64,000 bases of DNA from Hypomyces perniciosus (lineage: Eukaryota > Ascomycota > Sordariomycetes > Hypocreales > Hypocreaceae), in contig SPDT01000010.1 in NCBI GenBank assembly GCA_008477525.1, positions 2,542,001-2,606,000 on the forward strand, written 5' to 3'. Positions 12,500 through 25,300 of this stretch are shown here, one piece after another (position 1 is the stretch's first letter; each line of letters starts with the position of its first letter). The position numbers and the translations under genes are program-made. The notes below the pieces were generated by a model. The model made no database searches and was not told the DNA's origin. It was given only the letters and a program-made list of their open reading frames with translations.

Positions 12500-15400
12500 T
12501 TAGCAGGTTTAAAAGTTTATTTTAGCTTTTACTATTAAAAAATAAGCAGTTAATAGGGAAATATAGTTAATAAATTATTTAATTTTACAGTTTTCTTCTT
12601 TATAGTATGCTTAGGTTATATTTTTTATAGGCAGGGCAGTAGACTTTAGTTAGCGGCTGTCTCCTCCCCTTTAAAAATAGCACCTAGTAGTTATTTTTTA
12701 AGAATATTGCCGCTTATCCTCCTTTATATATCCTTTATATAAAGGTAATTATTTTAATTTATCTGGTTTATTCCAGGAATAGCTACCTCAAAGTATTATA
12801 AGGGACTGCATTTTAATTGGAATATCTCTTTTTTTTTTAATTTATAAGTATATACTTTAATTTTTAGCTAGACTATTTAATCTTATTAACTATATATTCC
12901 TTTAATAGTTAAAAAGTCGCTATAAAGCTTTTTAAGTTTTTGGTTATTAATAACTTTAATTATCGCTCTATTAACTACTTTATCTTTAAGTAAATCTTTA
13001 TCTGCCTTTAGGTTTTAATCTATAAAAGTCTTTTTATTATCTTTAGCCACCTATTAGCTGAATTTATTTTTTATAAACTTTTTTAGATATTTACTTAAAT
13101 AAGTTTTATTAAACAGGACCCTATTTAATATTTTTAGTTTATATACTTTTATTATATTTGCTTAAGATTTAATCTTAAATAGGCTTAGTTAATGTATCTT
13201 TAGTTTCGTATCTTTTAAGAGGTCCTTTTAATGCTTTGTATTATAGAGTAAAATAAGGTCGCTAAGGAGGAGTAGTTTAGCCGCTTTCTGCAGTAAATAC
13301 TGATTATTAGTATTTATCCTTTTAGCTAATATTTAGCGAAACGCAGTTACTCTCTTTTAAGTTATTTTAATATCTCCCTTTTTTTTTTTAAGTATATAGA
13401 TACACGCTATTAATTAATCTTTTATTATATAGACTTTATCCCAGTCAATTAGCTGTTAGGTAAATAGTTTTACCTTTAAGGGAAAAATTAATTCCCAGCT
13501 AAATAATAGGTAAAACGCAGAGTACCTTATTAAGCTTTTCACTATATATTTATTAGCTATAATTGCTTTATTTAAATTCTAAAACTACTTTTTATTAAGC
13601 CCAGCTATCTTTTTTAATACTAATATTAAGCTTTAATAACTAACCTTTACCGCAGCGTTAGCTTTAAGGTTATATACCAATATTTAAATAATCTTAATTC
13701 CTAGATTAATTAATACTTTTAAGAGTATTTTTTTTATTTCTAGTCCTTTATCTATAATAGCTTAAATTATTGTATTAAGTTAATATATTTATTTAAGTAT
13801 AAACTTTATTATTACTGCTAATAATAAAGTAGGTATAGGTTTTACTTTTATTTATCTATAAAAGTTATATCTTCCTTTAAATAGGTAGATATATTTATAG
13901 TTATTTAGGATATATTAGATATTAAAATAGACCTTCTTTATAGGCTTAGTTGGTTTTATTGTAATAGCTGGCTCTTTAAGGTGGTGTGGATTAAAGCTTT
14001 AATATTAGGGGCATAATATAACTGCCTTGTATATATTGTTTAATATCTGCGGCTATTAGTATCTTTCTTTTAGGAACTAGAAAGTTACCTTTTAGCCTTT
14101 ATAGCCTATTTTAGTATAGTACTGCTAGATAGCTGTTTTCTTTAAGGTTAAGCTGTTAAAGATAAGTGTAGGTTAGCAGCAGTGTTTTATTAGTCTTGCC
14201 TATAATTTCCTGTCTTTTACAATAAACCTTTTTACTTTATTCTTAAATTGCTAAAAGTCTATAATTAAAAGATTAAATAGTTTTTATATTATTTAAAAGT
14301 ATTGCGTAATTTATTAAAACTCTTTACTATACTTTTCCCCTAATAGTATAAATAAAATTATACTTAAGTATATATTTATAAAATCTTTTAAGTCCTTTTT
14401 TTTTTAGCTTTAGCTTTATTTATAGCAGTTATTAGTTTATAGGATAAAGTGTCTATTATAATATTTTTTTTTAAAGATATATTTAGCAGTAAAGTCAAAA
14501 AGAAGGATATAACTAATCTATTAGGTTATATACCTGCTAAAAATATTATTAATTCTACTGTTTATTTAATTAATAATTACTTTAGCGTTTATTTTTAATA
14601 TAAATAGAAGCTTATAGATATAAATATATAGCCTTTTAAAGGCTTAAAGTAAAGCTTTGCATTTTTTTTTTATAGCGTTATACTTTATTTCCAATAAAAG
14701 CCAGTATTTACTTTTATATTAAATTAATTATCTTTTCCCTTTTATAATCTATATTAAAATAGCCCCCTAGCCTATTATACTAGCGTCGACTATAAAGATT
14801 ACCTCCCTATATCCTTTACTTACATTTAATATTACTAGTATTAGGGCAAAAGTAATAAGCTTTTTAAGTTTATTTATAGCTTGCTGTTATTCTTTAGTTT
14901 ACTTTTAAAGGGCGTCTTTCTTTAATAGGGTTATTAAAGGCTTAGTAATCTATATAAAATATTCAATCTAGTATCTATAGTAGCTAACTAGATTAAAGAA
15001 AGATTAAACTTTATTAATAGTTTTATAGTTCTTTTATTCTTTAATTTTAATAATTTTTCCTATAGCTGGTTAGCGCCTTTCTATTCTATATAAATACCCT
15101 ATTAATTTAACAGATTCCTAATAAAAGACTAATTTTACTGCCGAAATTATATATCCTAATAGTTTAATATTTACTAGGGTTTTATCTAGGTTTTGCAGAT
15201 ACTTTAAAATATAGTGTCGAACCTTAGGTATTGCTTCTTTACCGCTATATATAGACTTTAAACCTTATACTGCAATATTATTTAAAAATAGTTAGTAAAC
15301 TATAGGTATAAGATTAAATAGTATTTAAAGAATAATATATTAAAATTGCGCTATTAAGTTTATAGCGCCTATTAGAAAAGTGCAGTATTTTAAAAGGCTA

Positions 15401-16100
15401 ATAGGGCTTGCAAATATAGTTATATCTTAGCTTTTCTTATTAAAAGGGATTTAATTATAGCTTAAGAAAAAGTCTAGTAATAACAGTATTATATAACCTG
15501 TAAAGTCTTTATTAAATTAATCTGCATTTAAGGGAATAAAGGTATCCCTAATAGTTACTTTATTTATCTATATAATAGAGTTAATAAAGCAAAGGCCGCT
15601 ATCTTTTTTCTATATTAAGAAAAATAGGTTTCTATATAGCCTATAGCTTTCCTTTAAACAACCTTTTTTAATATATACTTATAGCAGGTTAATTACTTTC
15701 TTCTTTATGCCTTTAAATATTAGGATATTACTGCTCTGTTAAGCGTTATACTTTACTATATAAATAGTCTATAGTAGGGTAATTTTAAGGTTTAGCTTTT
15801 TATATTCTGTAAAATCCTAGGAAAGTGCTATTTCCTTGTTTTTTAGGATTTGTATTAAAATCGCAGTTTTTTATATTATCAGTTTCCCTTCTATCATCTT
15901 TAAGATCGCTGCCAGGCAGTCTAATATAAATCTTAACCTAGCTTTAATTAATAAAAACTTTAGCGTAATATATTCAGCGAATAGGGTATTAGGGTTTAAA
16001 TTATCTTTAACTTTATACTACTTTTTTTATTTTTAATAAAGACTTTTAGCAGGAATAAAACTATTAAATAGGGTATTGTTTACTGGATAGATTTTTATAC
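12500..16100 (-). pseudogene. Gypsy C1 pol: RT, RNase H, integrase (degraded)
   Basis: The RT lies at about 15660-15180 on the - strand. It shows the blocks YRN..FLI.KKD, INKVTIRDTFIPLNAD, a LLDFF segment, then FLNNIAV (15277-15288) where FLDDI is expected. This belongs to a common ascomycete Gypsy type whose RT has a SLIDFFSGYDQ block and FLDDI instead of YLDD. RNase H follows to about 14400. Near 13750-13200 the frame has the usual integrase C-terminal features: WNLNKA, a SAFYLLF region, LILPLKVK, DWDKV, and DLILLYNTK. It continues as a charged tail to about 12700. Ends are approximate. Gln and Trp codons are replaced by stops throughout. Confidence 0.85.
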
Positions 16101-19100
16101 CTTTTTTTTTATATATAGTATTAGTTTTAATCCGCTTGCGCTTTCGCGCTTTCTTTTAGGACTTTCTCTTTTATTCCTCTACTCCTTTAAATTCCTTTAC
16201 TGCTTTCTTTATTGCTTTTATTTAATCTTTTAATTTATCGGCTAATAGTAGCTGAATTAAATCCTCCTTAGCTTACTTTAATAGTTTATATAAAACCTCT
16301 TTTTTAAAAGTAAAGTAAAGGTTTTTTAAACTTTTTTCCGCTTTATTAACTTTATACTTAAATATAAAGTTAATATTTATTTTAGCTTTAAGTTATATAA
16401 TGCCTCTATTTTATATTTTTAATAGATAGCTTTAGCAGCTAAGGTAATAATTTAAATGTTCTTTATTTTGTATTTTATATATAAATCCCTATTCTTTAGC
16501 GTATAATTAAATATTAACTACGCAGCTTAAATAAATAGTATTTTAAGGATAAAGGGTATTAAGATATTATTAAATGCAATATAAAATCTAGCTATTATTT
16601 AAGTATTACTTATATATACTTAAATAACAGTTTCGCTATATATATTTATTTACTTATTATTAAATATAGTATTAACTACTTTATAAAAGTATATTATTAT
16701 ATTATATTTTACAGCCAGCTAATAAAAGATAATATTTCCCTTTAACCTTAAGTTTATAAATATTTTAATAAATATACTATTAGGCTTTTTTAAATATACC
16801 TATATCTATAGTAGGTTTTATAAGTAGCGGAGGATTTTTCTTATTTAAACTATATAAATCTAGGTTATAGACTTTTATAACTAATTTACCTTATAGTTAA
16901 TAGTTATATATAGTTGCTTTAGCTTATAAAAATATATTTTTAAAGGTAGTAATAGGTTTAAGTCTTTAAAATTAAATAATTCTTTATTTAATAATCCCTC
17001 TGTTAGTAAAGGTTGCGAGGTTATAGTTTTAAAAGGTTAGTCCTATAGTAACTAAACGATTTATATAGTTAATTCTATATATATAGCTATTATATCTAGT
17101 CTTTTTAATAGTTTTTCCTTTAAAGGATATTTATATATAAAAATAAATATTATTTAATATAAAGTATATTTAAAGATAATTAAGTTAATTTTCTTATAAA
17201 ACTGTATTTTAGTAATCTTTTATAATTTTGCAATTAAATCTGCTTTTAAAGTATTCGCGAGTTTTAGAATAGTATTTAAAAGAGTGCTAGTTTTAAGCTT
17301 AATTGCATTATCTAGAATTGCTGCTTAGATTATTATTTTAGCTTACTTTACTTTTAGTAATTCCTCTTTATTTTTAGCGCCTTTAATTCCGCTTTCTTTA
17401 TTGCATTGCGGTCTAGACAGTATAGCCTTTAAGGTTATAGGTATAGGGTTTAAATGCAGTTGCTTTTTCTCGATTAGTTTTTCTATTTAAGGCGGCAATG
17501 GCTCCTCTTCAGCTTGCTTATCTGCTTTATTAATTATACGAATACGCTTTTGTCCCCTATTAGTTATAGGGTTAGCGAGGAGAGTTTAATTAAATGATTC
17601 TTTAGTTAAGCTAGCTTAGTTATATTTATTTAAGGGTTTTTCTAGGGAGGCTGTTTTAATTAGGTTTATAGAAAAGATTTTAACCCCTTTTACTTATATA
17701 TTATCCCTTTTTTCAGTAATTATTTAATCTCTACCTATAAAGTATATAATATTTATTATTAATCCCTTTACAGGAATTATATTTAACCTTTATAATGCCT
17801 GGATTTTAAATATCTCCCTATATATTACTTTATTATAGATAATATTAAAGAGTTTAGCCTTATAGGTAATTAATTTTTAGTCGAAAAAGCCAGGTTCTAT
17901 CTTTTTTACAAGTAATAGGCTTAAAGAAACCTTATTTTAAGCTTTAAACAATTCTACTTAAAGCGCTAGTATTTTTTATATATAAGTCTTAATAGTTATA
18001 ATTAATATAATAAGTTCAGGCGGGATTAAGGTTTTCTGCAGGCTTACTTAAGCTATTTTTACTGTTAAGTTATATATTATAAACCTATAGCCTTTATTAT
18101 AGGCTAACTTAACGCCGTTTTAAAGAAAATAGTCTTTATCTTTATAATATTAGCAGTATTTAATATTAATAACTGCCTTTAAATAGTTAATAAAGACAGT
18201 ATTTAATATATTATTATATAAAGGGTTTATTATATTAATATTATTAATAGCAATTATTAAAGTAAAAGGTTTTTATTTAAGTTTATTGCTACTAGTAGTA
18301 ATACAATAATATTCTTTTTCTTTTAAATTAATTGCTATTTCCTTTTACTAAAAGAGCTGAATTGCTAGTTTATTGAATTTTTCGGATAAAGCATTTATTT
18401 AATCTTTAAGCTGTAAAGTTATAATTAGTTCTACAGGTTTAGGCTATTCTTTTTTTTACTTTCTTATCTTTAAGCTTAACTTTAACTTAAATAAATCTAA
18501 TAAGTCTTTAGTTTTAAATAGTCTTTTATTAAACTCTTAAAAATAGGCTCTTTAAATGTTAAGCTCTGCTAGTATTCTGTTATAAAAAAGCATCTAGACT
18601 TTAGTATATACTAGATCCTTAAAATCGTTAATTTCTTTAATCCCTTTAAAAGCTATTACCAGCTAAAGTAGCTCTAATAGTATTACTTTCGCGATATTAT
18701 AGGAATATAGTATCGCTATCCTTTAATTTTTTTTATTAAACTTTTAATAAAGATATTAGTATTAAAGTAATTAATTTATTATAGACTATATTCTTATAGG
18801 TTTATAGTAATAAAGGTTTTAGAGTTATATTATATATAATTCTAATTAATCTTTATCCTATTACTTATAGTATCGCAAAAGTTTTTTCTTTATTTTATCC
18901 TAACTAGTGCTTTCCTTAATAAAAATCTAAACTATTTTCTATTCTTTTATTTTTATAAATAGTTCCAGGTACCTCTTTTAATCCTTAATTAAAATTCCTT
19001 AATCTTTTATTTTTTATTTATAGTTTTTGAAAAACTAGGATATATTTTTATTATTAAATTTACTTATAAAGTTAGTCCCTATTAGTGGCTTTATACCTTA

Positions 19101-20305
19101 AATATTTTTAAAGGCTTAAATAAAGAAAAAGAACTTTTAGGATAATAATTTCCCTTTTTTTATTAAAGAGTTTAATCTTTCCTTAGATTTTATTATAATA
19201 GATATAGATATTGTTAATATTAGGTTAAGTGTATAATTAAATAATTCTTTAAGTTAAAGGGTTAAAGATAGAGTTGCGTCTAGTATTTTAGTAAATGGAG
19301 GTTATTAGTTTAATTTAGACTTTTTTACTTTAAATTAAAGTAAATTATTAGAGTCTTAATTAAATAGTTCTTTAGTGAAAGAATGCCTTTTCTTTTATAG
19401 ATTAAAGTTATCCGATTTAAATAACTAGCCTTTAAAGGAGTATTTTTTTTTCAGTTAAAAAAGGGATATGTTTTTTTAGTAATAAAGCTGTAGTAATATA
19501 TTCTATTAATATAAGGAGTTTTTTTGTAAAGAAGAAGGGTTGCATTTATTTATTTAAAATAAAGAAATTAGCTGGTCTTTTAGGGATAGCTTCTTGTATT
19601 AATACTAGTTGCGAGATATTAGGTTATTGTCATTCTTATATTTTCTTTAAATGTCTTTAATATAGGTAAAGACGGCCTTTATACTAGAGATTATAAAAGC
19701 AGTAAAAATAGTGCTTTTATTTAGAGTTAAGAAAAACTTGGCCAGGAATATTAGTAAAATTAAAATAAAGTCTCTATACTGGGAGATTAAATAATTAATA
19801 TATTTTTTATTAGCCCTTTATAGCTATTTTACTTATTAATTTACCTGCTAATAAATAAAATAGGGGTTGTAATAGTATATTAATATTTTAAGGGGGCTTA
19901 GGTTATATAATACTGACTGTTTTACTTATATATTTACTTTTACTGTAATAACTGGTCTTTTAGTAATTTTCTTTAGGATTTTAACTTTTAATTGGCAGGT
20001 ATTGTCGACTAGTAGTTTCTTAAAGTTCTGCTCTTTTATTATATTTTAGCGCATTATACCTAGGTTAACTAATCCTAATATCTTTTTGGAAATTGCAATT
20101 AAATAACCTGTGTTTTTAAAGTTAAGTATTATATTAATCTATATTAAATAGCTGTAGAAGGGGTTTTAGGCTATTTCCCTTAGCTGATTATTTTATATTT
20201 ATATAGAGACTAGGTAAAGCTAGTTTATAATTCTATTAGTAGTTAGGTAAAGGTAGGTTTTAATGGCAGTATAGAAGTGCCTTTAGTGATTACTTCCTAG
20301 GATAT
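16101..20305 (-). other. Presumed gag (and protease) region of Gypsy C1
   Basis: By position this must hold gag and perhaps protease, since it lies between the element-sense 5' LTR (20343-20746) and RT. I could not find a zinc knuckle or a protease DSG motif. The sequence has no surviving frame of useful length. Its 4.2 kb is long for gag alone, so it may hold a further ORF. Confidence 0.4.
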
Positions 20306-20310
20306 AATCC

Positions 20311-20332
20311 CCGAGATTTCCCTTTATCTCGG
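20311..20332. other. GC-rich hairpin at the primer-binding position of Gypsy C1
   Basis: CCGAGAT (20311-20317) and ATCTCGG (20326-20332) form a perfect 7-bp stem with an 8-base loop. It starts 10 bases inside the element-sense 5' LTR, where the primer-binding site should be. No TGG-starting tRNA site is visible there. It stands out as intact and GC-rich in RIP-mutated DNA. Confidence 0.6.
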
Positions 20333-20342
20333 TTACTAGTTT

Positions 20343-20746
20343 TATTAAAGGGGAATTGGCACTCTAAAACATATATATAATATATATATACACCTATATA
20401 TAATAACTGGTATCGAGTATAGGAACTGCGCTCTTGACAGAACTATAAAGCAGCGATTAAGTAATGTAGGGGCTAAAAAAATACTGTAGATCATTTAATT
20501 ATAATGCCAGCAGCTAAAAAGTAATTAATAGTTACCTTTATATACTTTAGCGACTATATTTTTACAGGTAAAGTTATATATTAAAGGGGGAAAAAGGTTA
20601 TTGTTTATTAAACTAGGTCTATTTGTATATCTTTATACTCCTATACTTTCCTAATCTAGTAGCTGCTTAAATAAGCAGCTAACCTTTCTCAGGTAAGTTA
20701 ATAAGAAAAAATGCTGGTGCGTTGGGCATATCAGTTACCCCCGACA
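20343..20746 (-). repeat. LTR of Gypsy C1, right copy (5' LTR in element sense)
   Basis: 404 bp, same length as the left LTR. The two differ mainly by transitions. Its outer end (CCCCCGACA) is unmutated while its inner end is RIP-altered (TATTAAAGG for TGTCGAGG). Confidence 0.9.
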
Positions 20747-20752
20747 AAGTAG

Positions 20753-21016
20753 CTTCCTTTTAACTTTAAAAGCTTATATAAACTCTATTATAGAGGTCGA
20801 TATAGGCTTTATAGTTGCGGCCTGTATAGGTTTTTGCTTAGGTTGTGGAAGGAATAATATCTCGTCTTCCTAGCTATCTAGCCCCTAAGTTGCTAGTGCT
20901 ATAGAGTCTAGCTTTCTTATTAATACAGCTATTTATTCCTGTAAAAGTAGAACAGCTTGCTCGATCCGCGACTATATATTATTGCCCTCAGAGGCTTAGT
21001 CTTTGAAATTCGCTAT
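20753..21016 (-). pseudogene. Gypsy B1 gag N-terminal part (degraded)
   Basis: On the - strand an ATA codon at 21016-21014 (probably an original ATG) opens a frame that reads M-A-N-F-K-D, then ASEGNN, RIEQAVLLLQE, and LDSIALAT. It has only a few TAG/TAA codons, all where Gln fits. The same frame starts at 53639 in B2. C1 interrupts it at 20752, and it continues at 8604. Confidence 0.75.
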
Positions 21017-21061
21017 TTTCCTTTTATAGTAAAAGTTCTATTACTTACTGGCTAGGTAGTA

Positions 21062-21072
21062 GCTAAGCTATA
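21062..21072 (-). other. Possible self-priming site of Gypsy B1
   Basis: Four bases inside the 5' LTR, the - strand reads TATAGCTTAGC. In B2 the same site is TATAGCCTAGC (53685-53695), an exact 11-base complement of GCTAGGCTATA near the start of the LTR (21284-21294 here, 53907-53917 in B2). No TGG-starting tRNA site is present. Self-priming is known for Tf1-type chromoviruses. Confidence 0.45.
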
Positions 21073-21076
21073 GATA

Positions 21077-21302
21077 TATAATGGGTGTAGCTTAACTGGA
21101 AAGTATGCAGTTAGGGCACCTCTGTATTGTCTATTTATAGCTAAAGGAAGGAAGCTTTATACTAGCTATATATACGTTATATAGTTGTGTGTATAGGGTT
21201 ATGGCCGAGGTGGTTTCCTAATTAGGCAAGCGGTCTAGTATTGGTTGTATTTCCGGATTCGGCGTAGTAGTGATTCCGGGAGATATAGCCTAGCCTGTAA
21301 CA
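21077..21302 (-). repeat. 5' LTR of Gypsy B1
   Basis: 226 bp, paired with 3741-3966. The target duplication GGAAC follows directly. Confidence 0.93.
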
Positions 21303-21307
21303 GGAAC

Positions 21308-24300
21308 TATATTTATAGAATATAAGGCTTATACTTTTATATATGTAAAACAAGTTATCTCTTGTAGACTATTTAATAGATAAGTATTAAGACTGGTCTT
21401 TAAAGTGCATTAAGATCTTTAAGATTATTTTAAAGGCTATAATAAAGATAACTGGCTTTTAGTATTTAAAGACAAATATATTATATAGCTATATATATAC
21501 CCTTTATTAAATAAAGAATGGGAAACTGTTTTTAATACTTTATTTAACTTTATAAGTATAGTAAAAATATAAAATAATATCTTTATATACTTTTTTAGGT
21601 AAAATAATAAAAAAGCTGTAATTGCAGTTAAGAGTTTATTATACTTTTAGATCTAGGCTAATATAGAGGGTATTACTTTAAAGCTTGCCCTTTTTTATAT
21701 ATATAAGCCAAATAGCGCTTTAGAATAAACAGGTTAAGAAGTTATAAATAAGTCAATTAAAATACTGGAAGCTATAGGTCTTTTAACTGATTTATAGCTT
21801 AAAAGTATAAGAGCTGCAGTATATATTATTAATATAAGTCTTACGCGCAGCTTTAATATAATATTACTTATCGATAAATTAAAGTAATAGTTCCGCGACT
21901 TTATACCCCTTTTAATAAAGGAGCTTTCCGCAGACTTATAGCTAGATTAAAGTAGGCTTTATATATATAGCTGCCGCGCCTATATACTAAATAGAGACTG
22001 TAAAGCTAGCTGGAAAAAGAGAGAATTTAAAACTAAGCTTAAAGGGCTAATTAAATATTTTATTAACTATACTGTAAATAATATATATTACATTTAATTA
22101 CCCTGCCTAATAAAGGTAATTATTATAAAAAATATATAGTTTAATAAAACTAGCTTCTTTAATAGTAATAAAGAGATTGCAGATAAATTATCTATAACTA
22201 AATTAAATAAGCTATTTAATAAAGTTAAAGAAAATAAGCTAGAATTTAAACTTTTTTTTATATATATTCCTGCAGTAAAAAATACCTTTATAGGTAATAT
22301 AGAAAAAGAAAGTATATTTTTAAAGGTAATAAAAATATAAAGCATTAAAGACAGCTTAATAAATACTTTAAATAAGCTATTAGCGTATTTAAAAGGACCT
22401 TTTAGTCTTTAAATACTAAAGGCTACCCTAAAATAGTTAATTTTTATAAATAATACTAGCGCGCTAATAGGAACTTTAGGTAATACTTTAGCGAGCGATT
22501 TACCTTTTTCTATAGAGAGGGATATAGTAAAAGAACGGCTTTATATATTAGGGGTATATAACCCGATAAAGGAGGATAGTCTGCTAAGGCTAAAAGCAGA
22601 CTAGTATATAAGAGACTCGCCTATTTTTATAAAAAAAGAGTAGACTTTTAAGGAAATACTAGCTAGTAATCCTTTAAATAGCAGAGCAGTAGCTGATATT
22701 TATAAGAGTTTAAGACTTTAAGGGAAGTAACCTGCAAGAAAGGCCAATAAATACCTCCTAGTATATAGGATTAAGATATATACTTTAAATACTGCTTTTA
22801 AAGATAATAAGCCTAGTATATACTTAATAATTACTAGGCTTTTTAGTTTAATGCTATATTAACTGCTGTTTAATTAATAAAAGCTAATAAATAATAAATT
22901 AAAAAGTATAAAAATAGTATTTACTGTTTTTAATATAGTAATAAACTATAAATCTTCTTTTTAGAAAAGTATAGCTTTTAATAAATTAACTATTTACTAA
23001 AAAGACTTAATAAAACTGCTAAAAGATTAAAAGGAGTTTATAAAATACTTATTTAAAGATAAGTTTAAGTAAACTATATATAATAAAATTAATTTTTTAT
23101 ATATAAAAGGAACCTAGTAAAAGATACTATATTTAAAGGCAATAATAAAGCTACTATTAGTATATTAGGTTTTTACTTATAAGTTTAATTAAAATAGAAA
23201 TCTAGAATACTGTAAAGTTTACTTTATAGTCTATAGGGATTTATAAAAGTACTTTACTATAAAGAGTATATATATAGCTATATTAATAGTGCGTTTTTTT
23301 TATATATTTATTACTTTTACAGTAAAATTTAACTTTAAATTAAAGCAGTATGATATTAAAAATACTTTTCTTAATGCCTTAAAAGATAAAAACTTAAAAC
23401 TAATTATATATAAGCTCTTTAAGGGTTTTTGTTAAAAAGGAGGGCTAAAAAGTAAGGATTTTAGTGTATTTAGGTAACCTTCCTATTCTGGCTAGACCCG
23501 GAATTAGGCCCGACGCTAGGACCGAGTTCCGGAGGAACTTCGGTGTAAGTCAGGAAATTTCTGTTATCTTCAACGATAACAATTGAGCTAGGACCAGCTA
23601 CCCCGCCTACCCTAGACTCAATATAATGGCCACAATGGCTATTGTGAAAAATCTGACCAAAATGGTTTCCTGTTTGTATGGCCGTGAGTCGATTTGGCCG
23701 ATTTCCCATACAAATGAATTTTGCGGAAAATAGGAACGGGGCCACGAACCCAATTCTGCCGCCGCATTCCTATTATCTAGTCGGAGGACTATTGTAGAAG
23801 ACAAAGCTATTGTTCATACAATCACTTCTACACCAGCCGCATATCACTAGATATTCTATAGCTTTCTAGCTATTAGTTCAGTTACAATTCAATTGTTTAT
23901 TTATTGTTAACCCAATTAGACTCTCAGTCGTTTCCTTATTGCTGCGTTGGGTGCACCTTCCTAGAAGCTGTACTTAAATGAGGTTCAGTATAACCTTGTT
24001 ATTTTAACAGTTTTAAATAGCCGAATATTTATCTAAAGCTTGCAAAAGCTTTATATAGCTTAAAGGATTTACTAAAGCTATAATTTAATAAACTATTTTC
24101 GACTTTAAGGCAATAAAGGTTAATCTTAAGCTTTAAAAAGCCCTATCTCTTTTATAATAAAGCTTAGAAAATCTTTATTATATTTTATATAAATAATATT
24201 TTAATTATATATTATGATAATAATAAAGCTCTTTATATTAAACTACTAAATACTTTAAAAGTAAAGTATAAGCTCTATAATAAAGGAGATATATAATAGT

Positions 24301-25300
24301 TTTTAAAGATTAAAATTACCTATAATTATATAAAGTATAAAATATACTTTTCCTATAAAACTTATTTTAAAAAGATTATAAAATAATTTAAGCTTAATAA
24401 AAGAATATAGCTTTTTATAATTCTAATATCTATTATAAAGCGTTAGAAAAGTATATTATAAACTTTAAAAATAACTATTAAAATATATTAAAAGAAAGTA
24501 CAATTAATACTTTATATAGCTATTATAATAAAGCCTAATATAGCTTATAGCGCTTTAACTTTATTATAGTTTTTAATTAACCTTAATAAAAAGTACTTTA
24601 AAGCAGTTAACCAGCTAATTTACTATTTATATATATAGTGTTTTTTAGCTTTTTAATATAAAAAGAGAGGAAAAATATAAATCTTAACTGCTTTAAATAA
24701 TACTTCCTTTACTAATAATATAAATACTTAAAGATTATTTTAAAGCTATTTTATTATACTTTTTTTAGGCTTTATTTTATAGAATATAATACATTAAAGT
24801 ACTATTAATATATTAATAATAAAAACTAAACTGCTTACCTTTACTTAAATAGTAAAAAAGGCTATAGGTTTATATTGCCTTTTCTAAAAGATAAAATTTA
24901 ACCCTAGTATTAATTAAAATATTAATTATAATAATTAACTAATTATATATTTTATAATTAAAGAAAGTATATAAATTAATATTTACTGATATTATATTAA
25001 TATATAAAATAGATAACTTTAGCAGGAATACTAGAAAGTATTATTTACAGTTTTTTATTTTTCTATTAACTTTATACCTGCTAATAAGCTTATTAAAGCT
25101 TTAGTATAGTAATACTTTAAAGACTTTAAAATACTATTAAATTTAATAAATATATAGTTACTAGAATAGAATATATAAAAATACAGGAAACTAATTAATT
25201 CTAGCCTATAGGCTATTAGCTATAAAGGTATATCTTATTACTATAATAATTATTTTCTAAAAGTTTTCTAGCCTTTATATACCTATATATAAAGGGTATT
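21308..25300 (+). pseudogene. Copia A1 pol: integrase core, RT, RNase H (split by a solo LTR)
   Basis: Resumes the integrase frame broken at 3735. Integrase core runs to about 22340 (KAYTFIY, then a VYQDL region, ALEQAGQEVINKS, SARAAAYIIN in the cleaner copy A2). RT follows from about 22700 and is cut by a solo LTR at 23430-24009. The catalytic block F-Y-I-N-N-I-L-I lies at 24183-24206 where YVDDIL is expected. RNase H ends with a segment matching the Copia ADGLTKALP..F..F pattern near 25090-25130. Many TAA/TAG codons make it non-functional. Confidence 0.9.
23430..24009 (+). repeat. Solo LTR of the Copia G family, lightly mutated
   Basis: 580 bp, TGTTAAAAAGG to ATTTTAACA, flanked by the 5-bp target duplication GTTTT (23425-23429 and 24010-24014), which is single in A2. 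It is far less AT-rich than its surroundings and keeps CpG and CpA sites. A RIP-mutated copy is the 3' LTR of Copia G at 40167-40742. The short ORFs that cross it are chance frames. Confidence 0.93.

Larger units (their letters stand above)
8612..20746 (-). mobile_element. Large Gypsy-type LTR retrotransposon C1 (12.1 kb)
   Basis: Bounded by two 404-bp LTRs. The core ends are TGTCGAGGG and CCCCCGACA. The bases just outside (TTTG at the left, ACAAAG at the right) are shared by all copies, so the true edge may be 1-3 bases further out, giving the target duplication AGTAG (8605-8609 and 20748-20752). It lies in the gag of B1, at the place where B2 is uninterrupted. RT and integrase read on the - strand. 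The element is large for a fungal Gypsy because 3.4 kb follows integrase and about 4 kb precedes RT. Confidence 0.9.
3741..21302 (-). mobile_element. Chromodomain Gypsy (chromovirus) B1, interrupted by C1
   Basis: Bounded by 226-bp LTRs (3741-3966 and 21077-21302) and the 5-bp target duplication GGAAC at 3736-3740 and 21303-21307. Without C1 it is about 5.42 kb, the same as B2 without A2. Gene order on the - strand is gag (from 21016), protease/RT/RNase H/integrase, chromodomain (to 3980). It sits in the integrase of Copia A1. RT and chromodomain motifs (see pol entry) place it among Ty3/Gypsy chromoviruses. Confidence 0.93.

Noticed and set aside
15836..16036. 66-codon + strand ORF
   Set aside because: Antisense to the protease/RT region of Gypsy C1, with no independent support.
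22094..22345. 83-codon ORF on the - strand and its twin at 44812-45063
   Set aside because: Both are antisense shadows of the Copia A integrase/RT linker. Their similarity reflects the two element copies.
23470..23804. Overlapping 91- and 65-codon ORFs on the - strand
   Set aside because: They lie wholly within the 580-bp solo LTR and owe their length to its normal base composition. The same region in the other LTR copy is closed.
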